Shown piece by piece: positions 25,880-35,291 of a stretch of 64,000 bases of DNA (its first letter is position 1; each line of letters opens with the position of its first letter). The DNA comes from DASZTV01 sp036267875 (GTDB taxonomy: Bacteria; Actinomycetota; Actinomycetes; JAFAQI01). The stretch lies in the NCBI GenBank assembly GCA_036267875.1, contig DATAVE010000157.1:1-64000 (forward strand), written 5' to 3'. Below the pieces are notes generated by a model. That model was not told the origin of the DNA. It searched no databases and saw only the letters and a list, made by a program, of their open reading frames with translations. Both the position numbers and the translations under genes were made by a program.

Positions 25880-26716
25880 TCACGAGGCGATCAGGACCAC
25901 TCCCGCCAAGGCGCCGACAACCCCGAACAGCTGAACCTTGGCAAGCCGTTCGGAGTGGACCGCCCGCGCAAGGACGACCGTCATCGCCGGATACAGCGAC
26001 CCCAGCACCGAGATGACCGACAGCAAGCCGTGACGGCTCGCATACGCGAAGGTGGCGTTCGCGCCGACATCGAAGACGCCGACGGTCAACAACATCGGGG
26101 CGTCCGTCCGGTCCACCCGCAACGACGTCGACGTCGCGAGCGCGATGCCGACCATGAAGGCGACCGCAACCGCTCGCATCACCACCAGGGTCATCAGCGT
26201 GCTGTGTTCGGCGCCATGACCGATCGCGACGAAGACCACCCCGAAGGCGACAGCAGCTATGCCGGCAAGCCAGAGTGGACGGGCTGCACCGCTCCGGTCT
26301 CCCTCTCGCTGCAGCTCAGGGCCGCTCGCGAAGATGATGCCGATTACCGCGACGACGATCCCGGCGATCTGCCACCCACTCGGCCGGTCACCTTGGATGA
26401 ACCCAACCACCACGGGTACGACGACGCCGGTGGCGGCAATCGGCGCGACGATGCCCATCGTCCCGGTTGCCAGCGCCTCGTAGAACGCGACGACACCAGC
26501 TGTTCCAGCGACGGCGCCGAGCAGACCCCAGACGAGATAGCCGTGCGAGCTGGTGACGGCGCCCGTCGCGATCGCGGCGATCAGGACACAGGTGAGCCCG
26601 ATCAGCTCGCTGACCGCTGCCACGGTGACCGCCGGACGACGCCTGGTGAGCGTGCCGCCGTAGAAGTCCGAGGTCCCCCACAAGGCGCTGGACGCGAGCG
26701 CAAGCAGGATCCCCAC
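25880..26716 (-). CDS. EamA/DMT-family transporter
   Basis: About 278 residues from GTG 26716 (TTG 26725 possible), chosen because the first helix LLALASSALWGTSDFYGG starts there. Ten transmembrane segments form two EamA repeats. The second repeat contains FDVGANATFAYASRHGLLSVISVLGSLYPAMTVVLA, typical of drug/metabolite exporters. The substrate is unknown. It lies upstream of hemE on the same strand with a 12-nt gap, so it may be co-transcribed with the haem genes. Confidence 0.85.
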   Translation of the reverse strand: MGILLALASSALWGTSDFYGGTLTRRRPAVTVAAVSELIGLTCVLIAAIATGAVTSSHGYLVWGLLGAVAGTAGVVAFYEALATGTMGIVAPIAATGVVVPVVVGFIQGDRPSGWQIAGIVVAVIGIIFASGPELQREGDRSGAARPLWLAGIAAVAFGVVFVAIGHGAEHSTLMTLVVMRAVAVAFMVGIALATSTSLRVDRTDAPMLLTVGVFDVGANATFAYASRHGLLSVISVLGSLYPAMTVVLARAVHSERLAKVQLFGVVGALAGVVLIAS

Positions 26717-26799
26717 GCGCGTCAACCTATGTCTCGACCGGTCGGCCGGCGGCGCGTGTCGCGGCGAGGGCCAGCAAGCGCGGCACTTACAGTGGGCGC

Positions 26800-27390
26800 G
26801 TGTCGGTGGATCTGTCGACATCGGCTGACCTGCCGCCTGCCTTTCGAGAGGCGCTCGTCAGCCTGTCGGCTGTAGACCTTCGCCCCGAGCTCGTGGTGCA
26901 CGAGCTCCCGGCGCCGCCCCGCCTCGCGCCGCATGCGATCGCCCTGCATGCATCGGTGATGTCCGGCGAGGAGGAGCTCGCCGAGGGCCGTCTCGTCGTG
27001 CTGCACGACCCCGAGGGCCAGGAGGTCTGGGCCGGTGACACCCGCTGTGTCGCCTACGTCCAGGCCGGCGTCGAGGCGGATATCGCCAACGACCCGATGC
27101 TGCTCGAGATCGGCTGGACGTGGTTGATGGAGGCGTTGGAGTCCGCCGGCGCCGAATACACCGCTGAAAGCGGAACGGTGACTCGTACGACTTCGGAGCG
27201 CTTCGGTGCGATCAGTGAGCATCCGGTCGACTGCGATGTCGAGTTGCGGGCCTCCTGGTCACCGCAAGGGGAGCTCGCGCCACACCTTGTCGCGTTCGGA
27301 GAGGTGCTCTGCGTGGCAGCGGGCTTGCCCCCTATGCCGCCAGGCGTCGTCGCACTGCCGAGACGTCGCACTGCGCGCAGCAAGCGCTAG
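26800..27390 (+). CDS. DUF3000 family protein
   Basis: 196 residues from GTG 26800, matching the actinobacterial DUF3000 family (Rv2680 in M. tuberculosis), which is placed between hemE and an RNase D gene in many genomes. Features seen are a leading LPPAFREALVSLSAV helix, the core LAPHAIALHASV, WTWLMEALESAGAEY, and DCDVELRASWSP with GLPPMPPGVVALP at the end. It is cytoplasmic and its function is unknown. Here the usual RNase D neighbour is displaced 3.4 kb by a two-component system. Confidence 0.85.
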   Translation: MSVDLSTSADLPPAFREALVSLSAVDLRPELVVHELPAPPRLAPHAIALHASVMSGEEELAEGRLVVLHDPEGQEVWAGDTRCVAYVQAGVEADIANDPMLLEIGWTWLMEALESAGAEYTAESGTVTRTTSERFGAISEHPVDCDVELRASWSPQGELAPHLVAFGEVLCVAAGLPPMPPGVVALPRRRTARSKR

Positions 27391-27393
27391 CGA

Positions 27394-28410
27394 CTAGCCG
27401 GCGGCTTCCTCGTCCGCTGGCGGCGCGACTGGAGTGGCAAGAGCAATGCCGGTAGCGGCCGACAACCGCGGCAGCCGCAACGCGAGCGTCGTCCCGGCCC
27501 CACGCCACGAGGTCACCTCAACGGCTCCGCCGACCAGGCGGGCCCTTTCCCGCAGGAGCCCCAGCCCGACGTGTCGTCCACCTTCTGAGGTGACGGTCTC
27601 CGGCACGAAGCCCAGCCCCTGGTCCGCGACGACCGCCGTGACCCAGTTGTCGTCCACATTGAGCTCGGCGCGCGCTGCGTCGACCTCAGCGTGCTTGACC
27701 ACGTTGAGCAGTCCTTCCTGGAAGAAGCGATAGACCGTGATCGCGCTGACCAGAGGCAGCGGATGTGGTTCAGCAGGCCAGCTCAGCGAGACTTCGAGTC
27801 CGTAGCGGTTGCGCATGTCGTCTCGCAGCGCCGTTACTGCCCTCGCCAGGTCGCCGTCGCGCAATGCGGGGGGCCGGGTCCGCGCCATGACTGCGCGCAC
27901 CTGTTCCTCGGCCTCCGCGACCATGTCGACGGCTCGACCGACGCTTCCCGGGTTGCGGCGATCGTCAAGCAGCACCCGCGCCATCGTCAGCGACTGAGCC
28001 ACGGTGTCGTGGAGGTCGGCCGCGAGCTGACCGCGCGCGGCCTCTTCCGCGCCAACCAGACCGGACAGCAGCTCATACATCCCGGCGCTCGCTGTCTCCG
28101 CTGCCCGACGATGCCGTTCGGCGATCTCGTCGGCCATCCGCACCCGACGATGCATCGCATCAACCGCGCTGGCCCGCGCCTGCATCCGGCGTACGGCCCG
28201 TGAGACATGGAACTCCGCGATCGCGGCGACGACGGCGATCGCGACAGCCGCCGGGCAGCCGGCGAGGACGACCTCCCACAGTGGTCCGGACACGTGTCCG
28301 GTGCCTCGCAGGATCTCTACCGACACGGCGAGGACACCGCCGCTGGCACCGAGAGTCAGCACAAAGACGAGCAGCGCGAGCGGTACGCCGGTACGGCGGA
28401 TCCACTTCAT
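27394..28410 (-). CDS. NarL-type sensor histidine kinase
   Basis: 338 residues. Two N-terminal transmembrane helices (about 9-31 and 45-66) flank a short extracellular loop, then a coiled linker. HisKA_3 lies at QLAADLHDTVAQSL with phospho-acceptor His134. The HATPase domain holds EGLLNVVKHA (N-box), VVADQGLGF (G1) and GLGLLRERARLVGG (G2). It has no large sensor domain. The start ATG overlaps the stop of the upstream membrane-protein gene (ATGA), so the two probably work together. The response regulator lies on the other side of that gene, divergently transcribed. Confidence 0.9.
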   Translation of the reverse strand: MKWIRRTGVPLALLVFVLTLGASGGVLAVSVEILRGTGHVSGPLWEVVLAGCPAAVAIAVVAAIAEFHVSRAVRRMQARASAVDAMHRRVRMADEIAERHRRAAETASAGMYELLSGLVGAEEAARGQLAADLHDTVAQSLTMARVLLDDRRNPGSVGRAVDMVAEAEEQVRAVMARTRPPALRDGDLARAVTALRDDMRNRYGLEVSLSWPAEPHPLPLVSAITVYRFFQEGLLNVVKHAEVDAARAELNVDDNWVTAVVADQGLGFVPETVTSEGGRHVGLGLLRERARLVGGAVEVTSWRGAGTTLALRLPRLSAATGIALATPVAPPADEEAAG

Positions 28411-29840
28411 AGGATCGGCCCGCTCGCGAAGCCAGGCTCGCTCAGTGAGACAACACCGGTAGTGGTCCAGTCGTCGAAGCGACGTGAGCCGCTCATCTGC
28501 AGATCGGCCGGGGTGAGCGCGTTTCCCAGATCGGGCTCTGCGGCCAAAGCGATCGCACCGAGCAACGATGCGACCGCACGCTCCACGGCGTACAGCTCAT
28601 CGACGATGTCTCCGACGTCGGCCGAGTCCCCTGACCCGGCGAGCCGAGACAGCCGGCTCGCGGAATCACGAAGGACCTGCAACGCCGGCGCGGTGTCCGC
28701 GCCGATCTCGCCGAGCGCCTGCGCGACACCCGTTGCGGGATCGGGGATCGACCCGCCGTCGGGGAGGGCGAGCCAGGCCTCGGCCTGCTCGGCGAGCACA
28801 CCGGCCAACAGGATGTCGCGCCGACCGAAGGACGGTTTGCCCGGCAACCGCTTGGCGCGGATTACGGCTAGCGGCCGCTCCATGCCGCCCACCACCGTGA
28901 CGCACCACGGGGCGTCGTCGTCGACCCCAATCTGCGTGCCACATTCCGCGAGCGCCTGCAGGACCCATGGCTCGTCGAGCGCGTCGGGGTCGACGCGTCG
29001 CCTTGTCACGCCTTCGGCATCACCCGAGTAGTGCACCGGCCCCTCATGGGCGAGTAACAACATCTCGACCTCGGCGCTGTCGAACGTCCGATTCGCCGCC
29101 GTCAGAACGACCTGCGCCGAGCCGTCGACCGATCGGCTGCTGGCCAGCTCCTGCAGCCGCGCGAGCTCAACGAACAGCGCGGTCTCCGCCGATCGGGTTG
29201 CCTGCTCGTCGTATGAGATCCACAACAGGATCAATGGCACACCGAGTGCAAACAGACCCACCGGCGCGTTTGCGGCAAGCCAGGCGCCGAGCACTCCAAG
29301 CCCGACCGAGCCGACTGAGTGCAGCGCCGCAAACGGAACGTTCGTCCAGATCAGCGAGCCGAGGCGGGTGCCGGTCGCGCTGGCTAGGGCCATGACGACA
29401 AGGGCGATGTTGGCAAGCCAGAACACGGCCATGCCGCCGATGGCGCCCGAGAGCCCCCCACCAACTGCATGGGCGAACTCCGCACCGAGCGCCGTCGCGG
29501 CCGCTAAACGGGTGACCACGACGGCCAGGTTGATCGGGTCCTGCCGGCGGACGACCTGCGACAGGAACACGCCGGACGCGGTCGCCACGATCGTCCACGA
29601 CCGAGGCGAGTGGACGTACGCCGCGGCGATTGCCGACTCGGTGATGGCGAACGTCCATCGCTGGCGGCCGAAAGCGAGGTGTACGGCGGCGAGCTCGGCG
29701 GCGCACACTGCCACCGTCAGGGCTGGTAACGCGTAGAAGACCGGACTACCCCAGCCGGTGAGGATTCCAGCAGCCACCGCCACCGCGGCCGCAAAGATCG
29801 CAACAAGCCGCAGCCGGGCGCTCGGGGGGATCAGGCTCAC
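28407..29840 (-). CDS. Membrane sensor-like protein coupled to the histidine kinase
   Basis: About 477 residues from GTG 29840. The N-terminal half has about seven to eight transmembrane helices of a MASE-like arrangement. The cytoplasmic half looks like a GAF-type domain (WCVTVVGGMERPLAVIRAKR, RDILLAGVLAEQAEAWLA), followed by a helical segment. No catalytic His or ATPase motifs are seen, so it is not itself a kinase. It may sense a signal and pass it to the coupled kinase. Longer upstream frames were rejected, as they cross the intergenic region. Confidence 0.6.
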   Translation of the reverse strand: MSLIPPSARLRLVAIFAAAVAVAAGILTGWGSPVFYALPALTVAVCAAELAAVHLAFGRQRWTFAITESAIAAAYVHSPRSWTIVATASGVFLSQVVRRQDPINLAVVVTRLAAATALGAEFAHAVGGGLSGAIGGMAVFWLANIALVVMALASATGTRLGSLIWTNVPFAALHSVGSVGLGVLGAWLAANAPVGLFALGVPLILLWISYDEQATRSAETALFVELARLQELASSRSVDGSAQVVLTAANRTFDSAEVEMLLLAHEGPVHYSGDAEGVTRRRVDPDALDEPWVLQALAECGTQIGVDDDAPWCVTVVGGMERPLAVIRAKRLPGKPSFGRRDILLAGVLAEQAEAWLALPDGGSIPDPATGVAQALGEIGADTAPALQVLRDSASRLSRLAGSGDSADVGDIVDELYAVERAVASLLGAIALAAEPDLGNALTPADLQMSGSRRFDDWTTTGVVSLSEPGFASGPIL

Positions 29841-30062
29841 AGCAACACCGGGCTCATGGCAACACCGGGGACGTACATCGACGAGCCTCCCCTGCACGCG
29901 GCAAGACGCCGCCCTGCCGTTGATTCTCGGCCGTCCAGCCCTAGATCTTCGGTATTCGAAGCGGCAATCCCCCATTCGGCGCAATCCGCCTCGGCGTTGG
30001 GCTACAGGAAGGGTTGTCTCGCGCCGACAAAACTCACGTCGGGCGACCAGGAGGAGGAACAG

Positions 30063-30743
30063 GTGTCCGCTGTCGTTGAGCGCACGCCATCGCCTGCGCC
30101 TGAGCCCGTCGCAGGCTTCACCGCGATGGTGGTCGATGACCATCCGCTGGTCCGCGAGTCGATGGCCGCACGGCTGACCGCGATGGGCGCACGCGAGGTC
30201 GTCGAGGCTGCCAGCGTCGCTGAGGCGCGTGCTCGCGCGCACTCCGGTGGTGCCCGCGACCTCTGTGTGCTGGATGTCGGGCTCCCGGACGGTTCGGGAC
30301 TCGACCTGCTCGCTGACCTGCGGGCTGCGGGCTGGCCGCGCCTGGTCGTGCTCTCCGCCGCGGACGATCCCTACTCCGTGCGTGCGGCCTTCGTCGCCGG
30401 CGCTCAGGGCTACCTGCTGAAGTCCGCCTCACCACTCGTAGTCGCTGACGGCGTACGTCGCGTCCTCGACGGCGGCGTGTACGCCGATCCGTCGGTCGCA
30501 TCGTTGCTCGCCGCCGGACTTCGCGGTGGCCCACAGCACGACGGCGTGTCCGAGCTCTCCGGCCGCGAGGTCGAGGTGCTCCAGCTGGTCGCTGACGGCC
30601 GCTCGAACAAGGAGATCGGCGAGTCGCTCGGCCTGTCCGCACTCACCGTCAAGAGCCACCTCGCCCGCATCGCCCGCAAGCTGGGTACCGGCGACCGTGC
30701 CGAGATGGTCGCAATGGCTATGCGTGCCGGAGTCGTGCGGTAG
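30063..30743 (+). CDS. NarL/LuxR-family response regulator
   Basis: 226 residues from GTG 30063, preceded by the strong ribosome site AGGAGGAGG. The receiver domain holds the acidic pair Asp25-Asp26 (VVDDHPLV), phospho-acceptor Asp71 (LDVGLPDG) and Lys in YLLKSAS. The C-terminal LuxR helix-turn-helix is LSGREVEVLQLVADGRSNKEIGESLGLSALTVKSHLARI. It is divergent from the sensor/kinase pair, with 222 nt between them that probably hold autoregulated promoters. Confidence 0.92.
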   Translation: MSAVVERTPSPAPEPVAGFTAMVVDDHPLVRESMAARLTAMGAREVVEAASVAEARARAHSGGARDLCVLDVGLPDGSGLDLLADLRAAGWPRLVVLSAADDPYSVRAAFVAGAQGYLLKSASPLVVADGVRRVLDGGVYADPSVASLLAAGLRGGPQHDGVSELSGREVEVLQLVADGRSNKEIGESLGLSALTVKSHLARIARKLGTGDRAEMVAMAMRAGVVR

Positions 30744-30815
30744 CGCGCCAGACATTTGAGCCCGCTAGTCCGCGGTAACCCCTCCTTTACCTCCAGATCC
30801 CCTACCGTCGAGCGC

Positions 30816-32090
30816 GTGAGCGAAGCCGTCGACGAAGATCTCGTCGAGCCCGACGCGGTTGAGTCGGCACCCGAGGCTCCGCTGCTCTCCGAGCCTCGCG
30901 ACGGCATACCGCCGGTCATCGACACCCTCGTCGCGCTCGAAGCCGCCACAGACGCACTGCGGGCCGGGACCGGGCCTGTAGCGGTCGACGCCGAACGCGC
31001 CTCGGGTTATCGGTACGGCCAGCGCGCCTACCTGATCCAGATCCGCCGAGAGGGCACGGGCACACTGCTGGTCGACCCGGTGCCGTTCGGCGATCTCCGA
31101 AGGCTTGCTCAGGCGGTCGCCGACGCCGAGTGGGTCGTTCACGCGGCGTCCCAGGACCTGCCATCGATGCGCGAGCTCGGGCTCGTCCCGACCCTCCTGT
31201 TCGACACCGAGCTCGCCGCTCGCCTCGCCGGCTACGAGCGAGTGGGACTCGCCACCATGGTCGAGCTGCTGCTCGGCCTGCGGCTGGCGAAGGAGCACTC
31301 GGCAGTCGACTGGTCCAAGCGTCCGCTTCCCGAACCGTGGCTGCGCTACGCCGCTCTCGACGTCGAGGTCCTACTGGACCTGCGCGACTCACTCGAAGCC
31401 GAACTGGCCCGGCAAGGAAAGCTCGAGTGGGCTCGGGAAGAGTTCGCGGCGGTGTTGGGCATGGAGCCATCCGGGCCGCGTCCCGATCCCTGGCGGCGTA
31501 CTAGTGGGATCCACCGGGTGCGCAACCGCCGCCAACTCGCGGTAGTCCGTGCGCTCTGGTACGAGCGCGACCGGATCGCGCGCGGTCGCGACACCGCTCC
31601 GGGGCGGGTGCTGACGGACGCCTCGATCGTCGCGGCCGCGATGGCCGCGCCGGCGAGTGAGGCGGACCTGGCGAAGGTTGCGGGCTGGGGCGGCCGGACG
31701 ACCCGGCGGCTTGCGACGGATCTCTGGCCGGCAATCGAGGCCGCCAGGGCCCTGCCCGACGGGGAGCTCCCGCGTCCGGCGCTGCAGGGCGACGGACCGC
31801 CTCCTGCCAACCGCTGGCCCGACCGGGATCCGGTTGCGGCAAGTCGGCTGGCGCGAGCGCGGGCCGCGATGACCGCGGTCTCCGAGCTCCACAACATCCC
31901 GACCGAAAACCTGCTCACGCCCGACCTCATGCGCCGGCTTGCCTGGTCACCACCCTCGTCGGACGAGGCCGAGGTCAATGACTTCCTGCTCGCCGGCGGG
32001 GCACGCCCGTGGCAGATCGGCTTGGTCGGCGCGGGCCTCGCCGCAGCAATGGCTGATCCAGCCGTAGACGCGCAGCCCGAACCGGCTTGA
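30816..32090 (+). CDS. rnd: Ribonuclease D (DEDD exonuclease with HRDC)
   Basis: About 424 residues from GTG 30816. The exonuclease motifs are VAVDAERASGYRYGQRAYLIQI (Exo I), HAASQDLPSM (Exo II) and LRYAALDVEVLLDL (Exo III, DEDDy-type Tyr). Two helical HRDC-like regions follow (RRQLAVVRALWYERDRIA and AAMTAVSELHNIPTENLL). RNase D trims 3' ends of tRNA and other stable RNAs. It corresponds to Rv2681 in the conserved gene order. Confidence 0.9.
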   Translation: MSEAVDEDLVEPDAVESAPEAPLLSEPRDGIPPVIDTLVALEAATDALRAGTGPVAVDAERASGYRYGQRAYLIQIRREGTGTLLVDPVPFGDLRRLAQAVADAEWVVHAASQDLPSMRELGLVPTLLFDTELAARLAGYERVGLATMVELLLGLRLAKEHSAVDWSKRPLPEPWLRYAALDVEVLLDLRDSLEAELARQGKLEWAREEFAAVLGMEPSGPRPDPWRRTSGIHRVRNRRQLAVVRALWYERDRIARGRDTAPGRVLTDASIVAAAMAAPASEADLAKVAGWGGRTTRRLATDLWPAIEAARALPDGELPRPALQGDGPPPANRWPDRDPVAASRLARARAAMTAVSELHNIPTENLLTPDLMRRLAWSPPSSDEAEVNDFLLAGGARPWQIGLVGAGLAAAMADPAVDAQPEPA

Positions 32091-32527
32091 GACTCGCGGC
32101 TGTCGAAGCCGCGGAGGCCGATGCGCTTGCCCGTGGTGACGTGGGCGACTGGCCGATCGCGCCGGGCTGGCCGCACGACGACACCGTGTCCGGGCTGAGC
32201 TTCGCCCGCAGCGGCGGGCTGCAGTACGTCATTGTCGACGACGAGGGACGCATCGCCGGTGAGTGCGGCACCAAGGCTCCGCCCCGGGACGGCATCGTCG
32301 AGATTGGTTACGGACTGGCGGCCCCGAGCCGCGGCCGCGGGCTCGGTGGGCGGGCGGTGACCGAGCTGATCGCGCTGCTACAAGCCCGCGAGGACGTTCG
32401 CGCCGTCGAGGCCGAGGTCCACATCACCAACCTCGCGTCGCGCAGCATCGTCGAACGACTCGAGTTCGTGACCGACGGCCAGCCCGCCCAGGGCTTTCTG
32501 CGCTACCGGCTGATCGTCGCGAGCTGA
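32087..32527 (+). CDS. GNAT family N-acetyltransferase
   Basis: 146 residues, starting TTG at 32087 inside the TGA stop of rnd (TTGA overlap), which points to translational coupling. Acetyl-CoA-binding motif A is VEIGYGLAAPSRGRGLGGRAVTELI, followed by VHITNLASRSIVERLEFVTDG. The substrate cannot be told. Such RimJ-like small GNATs often modify proteins or small molecules. Confidence 0.85.
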   Translation: MRLAAVEAAEADALARGDVGDWPIAPGWPHDDTVSGLSFARSGGLQYVIVDDEGRIAGECGTKAPPRDGIVEIGYGLAAPSRGRGLGGRAVTELIALLQAREDVRAVEAEVHITNLASRSIVERLEFVTDGQPAQGFLRYRLIVAS

Positions 32528-32530
32528 GCG

Positions 32531-33325
32531 TCACTGCCCCGTCGTACAGCCGTCGCTGGGCGGCGCCAGGAAGTGATCCGCGCGGCCGTGATGGGCGGCC
32601 CGGTAAAGCGCCCGATGAGCGGCCATGCCTATCGGCGGCGAATACAGCTGCTGCTTGGTGCATCCGCCCTGGTGTAGCCCACCGACTAGGCCGACGATCC
32701 GGCGAACGTGACCACGGCCTGCAAGCCAGGGACCGCCACTCGTGCCGTCGGCGAAGCCGTTGCAGCGAATGCCGCTGAACGACCCCTTGCGGTACGTCTT
32801 AGCCCCCCGGCACCGGATCCCGGAGCCGCCGATCCCGAGCGGGTAGCCGAACGCAGTCGCCGAACTGCCGACCGCAGGCGTACGGCCGAGACGGTTGCCG
32901 CCGGTCACGCTCTGCAACGTGCGGCTGTTTGCGTCGATCTCCTTCGACGCGACCACGAGGAACGCGAAGTCATCGTGCGGATTGAAGTGGCGGATCCACG
33001 CCGGCGCGGCGTAGGCGCCCGTCACGGTCCACATGCCGTACGGCGCCTTCCCGTCATGGAAGGCCGGCGCGAACTCGTATCCCGCGGCGGTACCGCTGCG
33101 CACGCAGTGCGCCGCCGTCATGATCACGTCCTGGTCATAGCTGTCGACAACACTCGCCGTGCAGATGTGCAGCGGGAACAGCCCTGTGATGAACAGCGCA
33201 CCGACCGTCGGCGTGCCCGCGAAAGGCGTGGCAGTTGTCTGCGGCGGTACGGCGGCCGATGCCGGGACTGCAGAAAGCGCGCCGGCGAGGGCGACCACGG
33301 CGACGAGCGCGCGAACCCTTCTCAC
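32531..33325 (-). CDS. Secreted trypsin-like serine protease
   Basis: 264 residues from GTG 33325, chosen because it overlaps the dxs stop (GTGA) and begins a signal peptide (RRVRALVAVVALAGALSAV, cleavage near ASA). The catalytic triad is complete: His in VIMTAAHCV, Asp in HDDFAFLVV, and Ser in FADGTSGGPWL. Four or more Cys could form disulfides. A coupled secreted protease behind dxs is unusual and probably reflects gene packing, not a shared role. Confidence 0.85.
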   Translation of the reverse strand: MRRVRALVAVVALAGALSAVPASAAVPPQTTATPFAGTPTVGALFITGLFPLHICTASVVDSYDQDVIMTAAHCVRSGTAAGYEFAPAFHDGKAPYGMWTVTGAYAAPAWIRHFNPHDDFAFLVVASKEIDANSRTLQSVTGGNRLGRTPAVGSSATAFGYPLGIGGSGIRCRGAKTYRKGSFSGIRCNGFADGTSGGPWLAGRGHVRRIVGLVGGLHQGGCTKQQLYSPPIGMAAHRALYRAAHHGRADHFLAPPSDGCTTGQ

Positions 33326-35214
33326 CCGGGAGTGACGGAGCTTGCTCCGGCGGCCGCTTCGATCACCGCTCGGGCGATCTCCTGCGCAGACAGTCCGCAT
33401 TCAGCGAGCAGGGCCGGACGCTCGCCGTGCGGCAGGAATGCCTGAGGCAACGCAACCTGGCGCAGCGGAACTCGGATGTTGCGACTGAGCAGCTCGCGAG
33501 CGATCGCCGTACCGACGCCTCCAGCACAAACCCCGTCCTCGATCACCACAACCTGCTCGTGCGTTGCCGCGAGCGCCGGAAGCGCCGCATCGACCGGAAG
33601 CACCCAACGCGGGTCGACGACGGTCACGCCGACGCCCTGGGCGGCCAGCCGATCGGCGACGTCGAGCGCCACCGCGGCCTGCGGACCGACCGCGACGATC
33701 AGTACGTCGCTCGAGTCGTCGCGGCGCAGGACGTCCATGTCGCCGATGCGATCGACCGCGAGGATGTCGTCGTCGACCGACGCCTTCGGGAAGCGCACCG
33801 CAGTCGGGCCTCGGTCGTCATCGACGGCATCGTGAAGCAGCTGACGCAACCGCGTCGCATCACGCGGCGCGGCGACCCGCATGCCGGGCACCAGACCCAA
33901 CACCGAGAGATCCCACATGCCGTGGTGCGAGGAGCCGTCAGGACCGGTGATGCCGGCACGGTCGAGCACGAACGTCACCGCGAGCTTGTGCATCGCGACA
34001 TCCATCAGCACCTGGTCGAAGGCGCGGTTGAGGAATGTCGAATAGATGCAGACGACGGGGTGCAGGCCGCCCATCGCCATGCCCGCCGCAGACGTGACCG
34101 CGTGCTGCTCGGCGATGCCGACGTCGAAGACCCGATCGGGGAATCGTTCGGCAAATGGATGCAGGCCGACCGGGCGCAGCATCGCCGCCGTGATCGCGAC
34201 GACGTCCGGGCGCTGGTCGCCGATGACGACCATCTCCTCGGCGAACACGTTGGTCCAGGTCGGCGGCCCGACCGACACCGGACGGCCCGTGACGGGGTCG
34301 ATGACGTTGACCGAGTGGAACTGGTCCGCCTCGTCATCGACGGCCGGCGCGTAGCCCCGGCCCTTCTCGGTGAGGCAATGCACGATGACCGGGCCGCCGA
34401 ACCGCCTGGCGTGACGCAGTGCCTGCTCGGCCGCGGCAACGTCGTGCCCGTCGATCGGCCCGACGTACTTCAGGCCAAGGTCCTCGAACATCGCCTGCGG
34501 CTGGATGAGGTCCTTGACACCCTTCTTCATGCCGTGCAGCGCTTCGTAGATCGGACCGCCCACCACTGGCGTACGGGCGAGGGAGTTCCGGACCAGGTCG
34601 AGCAGCTGCTCGTACGACGGCGAGAGCCGGAGCGCGGCGAGGTGCGCAGCGAGGCCACCCACCGTCGGGGCGTAGGAACGGCCGTTGTCGTTGACCACGA
34701 TGATCACCGGGCGGTCCGGGGCGCCCGCGATCGTGTTGAGCGCCTCCCAGCACATGCCGCCGGTCAGCGAGCCGTCGCCAACCACCGCAACAACCGCGCG
34801 ATCGGATGGACCGGACAGCGCGAACGCCTTGGCAAGCCCATCGGCGTAGGACAGCGCGGTCGACGCGTGCGAGTTCTCGACCCAGTCGTGCGGACTCTCC
34901 GAGCGCGACGGGTAGCCCGACAGCCCACCCGCCTGTCGCAGCACATCGAACTGCTCGCGACGACCGGTGAGCAGCTTGTGCACGTAGGACTGGTGGCCGG
35001 TGTCCCAGATGATCGCGTCGTGAGGCGAGTCGAAGACCCGGTGCAGCGCGATCGTGAGCTCGACGACGCCGAGATTGGGACCGAGATGCCCGCCGGTACG
35101 AGCGACCGCCGCGACGAGGAACTCGCGGATCTCCTCGGCCAACGCGGGCAGATGGGAAGCATCGAGCCGCTTGAGATCGACCGGCTCGTGGATGGTCTCC
35201 AGCAACCCACTCAC
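33322..35214 (-). CDS. dxs: 1-Deoxy-D-xylulose-5-phosphate synthase
   Basis: 630 residues, normal for Dxs. The thiamine diphosphate motif GDGSLTGGMCWEALN and the partner NDNGRSYAPTVGG are present. Further on come YVGPIDGHDVAAAEQAL, IAEQHAVTSAAGMA, the catalytic TFVLDRAGITGPDGSSHHGMWDLS, and the C-terminal transketolase domain. It makes DXP from pyruvate and glyceraldehyde-3-phosphate, the first step of the MEP isoprenoid pathway. It corresponds to Rv2682c. Confidence 0.97.
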   Translation of the reverse strand: MSGLLETIHEPVDLKRLDASHLPALAEEIREFLVAAVARTGGHLGPNLGVVELTIALHRVFDSPHDAIIWDTGHQSYVHKLLTGRREQFDVLRQAGGLSGYPSRSESPHDWVENSHASTALSYADGLAKAFALSGPSDRAVVAVVGDGSLTGGMCWEALNTIAGAPDRPVIIVVNDNGRSYAPTVGGLAAHLAALRLSPSYEQLLDLVRNSLARTPVVGGPIYEALHGMKKGVKDLIQPQAMFEDLGLKYVGPIDGHDVAAAEQALRHARRFGGPVIVHCLTEKGRGYAPAVDDEADQFHSVNVIDPVTGRPVSVGPPTWTNVFAEEMVVIGDQRPDVVAITAAMLRPVGLHPFAERFPDRVFDVGIAEQHAVTSAAGMAMGGLHPVVCIYSTFLNRAFDQVLMDVAMHKLAVTFVLDRAGITGPDGSSHHGMWDLSVLGLVPGMRVAAPRDATRLRQLLHDAVDDDRGPTAVRFPKASVDDDILAVDRIGDMDVLRRDDSSDVLIVAVGPQAAVALDVADRLAAQGVGVTVVDPRWVLPVDAALPALAATHEQVVVIEDGVCAGGVGTAIARELLSRNIRVPLRQVALPQAFLPHGERPALLAECGLSAQEIARAVIEAAAGASSVTPG

Positions 35215-35240
35215 ACGTTCAGTCTAGAAGCGTTCGTCGA

Positions 35241-35291
35241 GCCCAACGATAAGGGCCTAAAACACGCGGAATAGGACACTTATCGTTGGGC
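35241..35291 (-). terminator. Hairpin between RNA methyltransferase and dxs
   Basis: GCCCAACGATAAG (35241-35253) and CTTATCGTTGGGC (35279-35291) give 13 perfect base pairs around a 25-nt loop. The arm at 35279-35291 includes the TAA stop of the methyltransferase. The loop holds GCGGAATAGG (plus strand 35266-35275), also found in the msrB-hemQ inverted repeat. It could terminate the upstream operon or attenuate dxs. Confidence 0.6.

Noticed and set aside
33325..33400. Longer start for the trypsin-like protease
   Set aside because: The extra 25 residues are highly charged and lie inside dxs; the signal peptide starts at GTG 33325.
33235..35274. 679-codon plus-strand frame opposite dxs
   Set aside because: It is the antisense shadow of a fully conserved Dxs; its residues are charged and without any family pattern.
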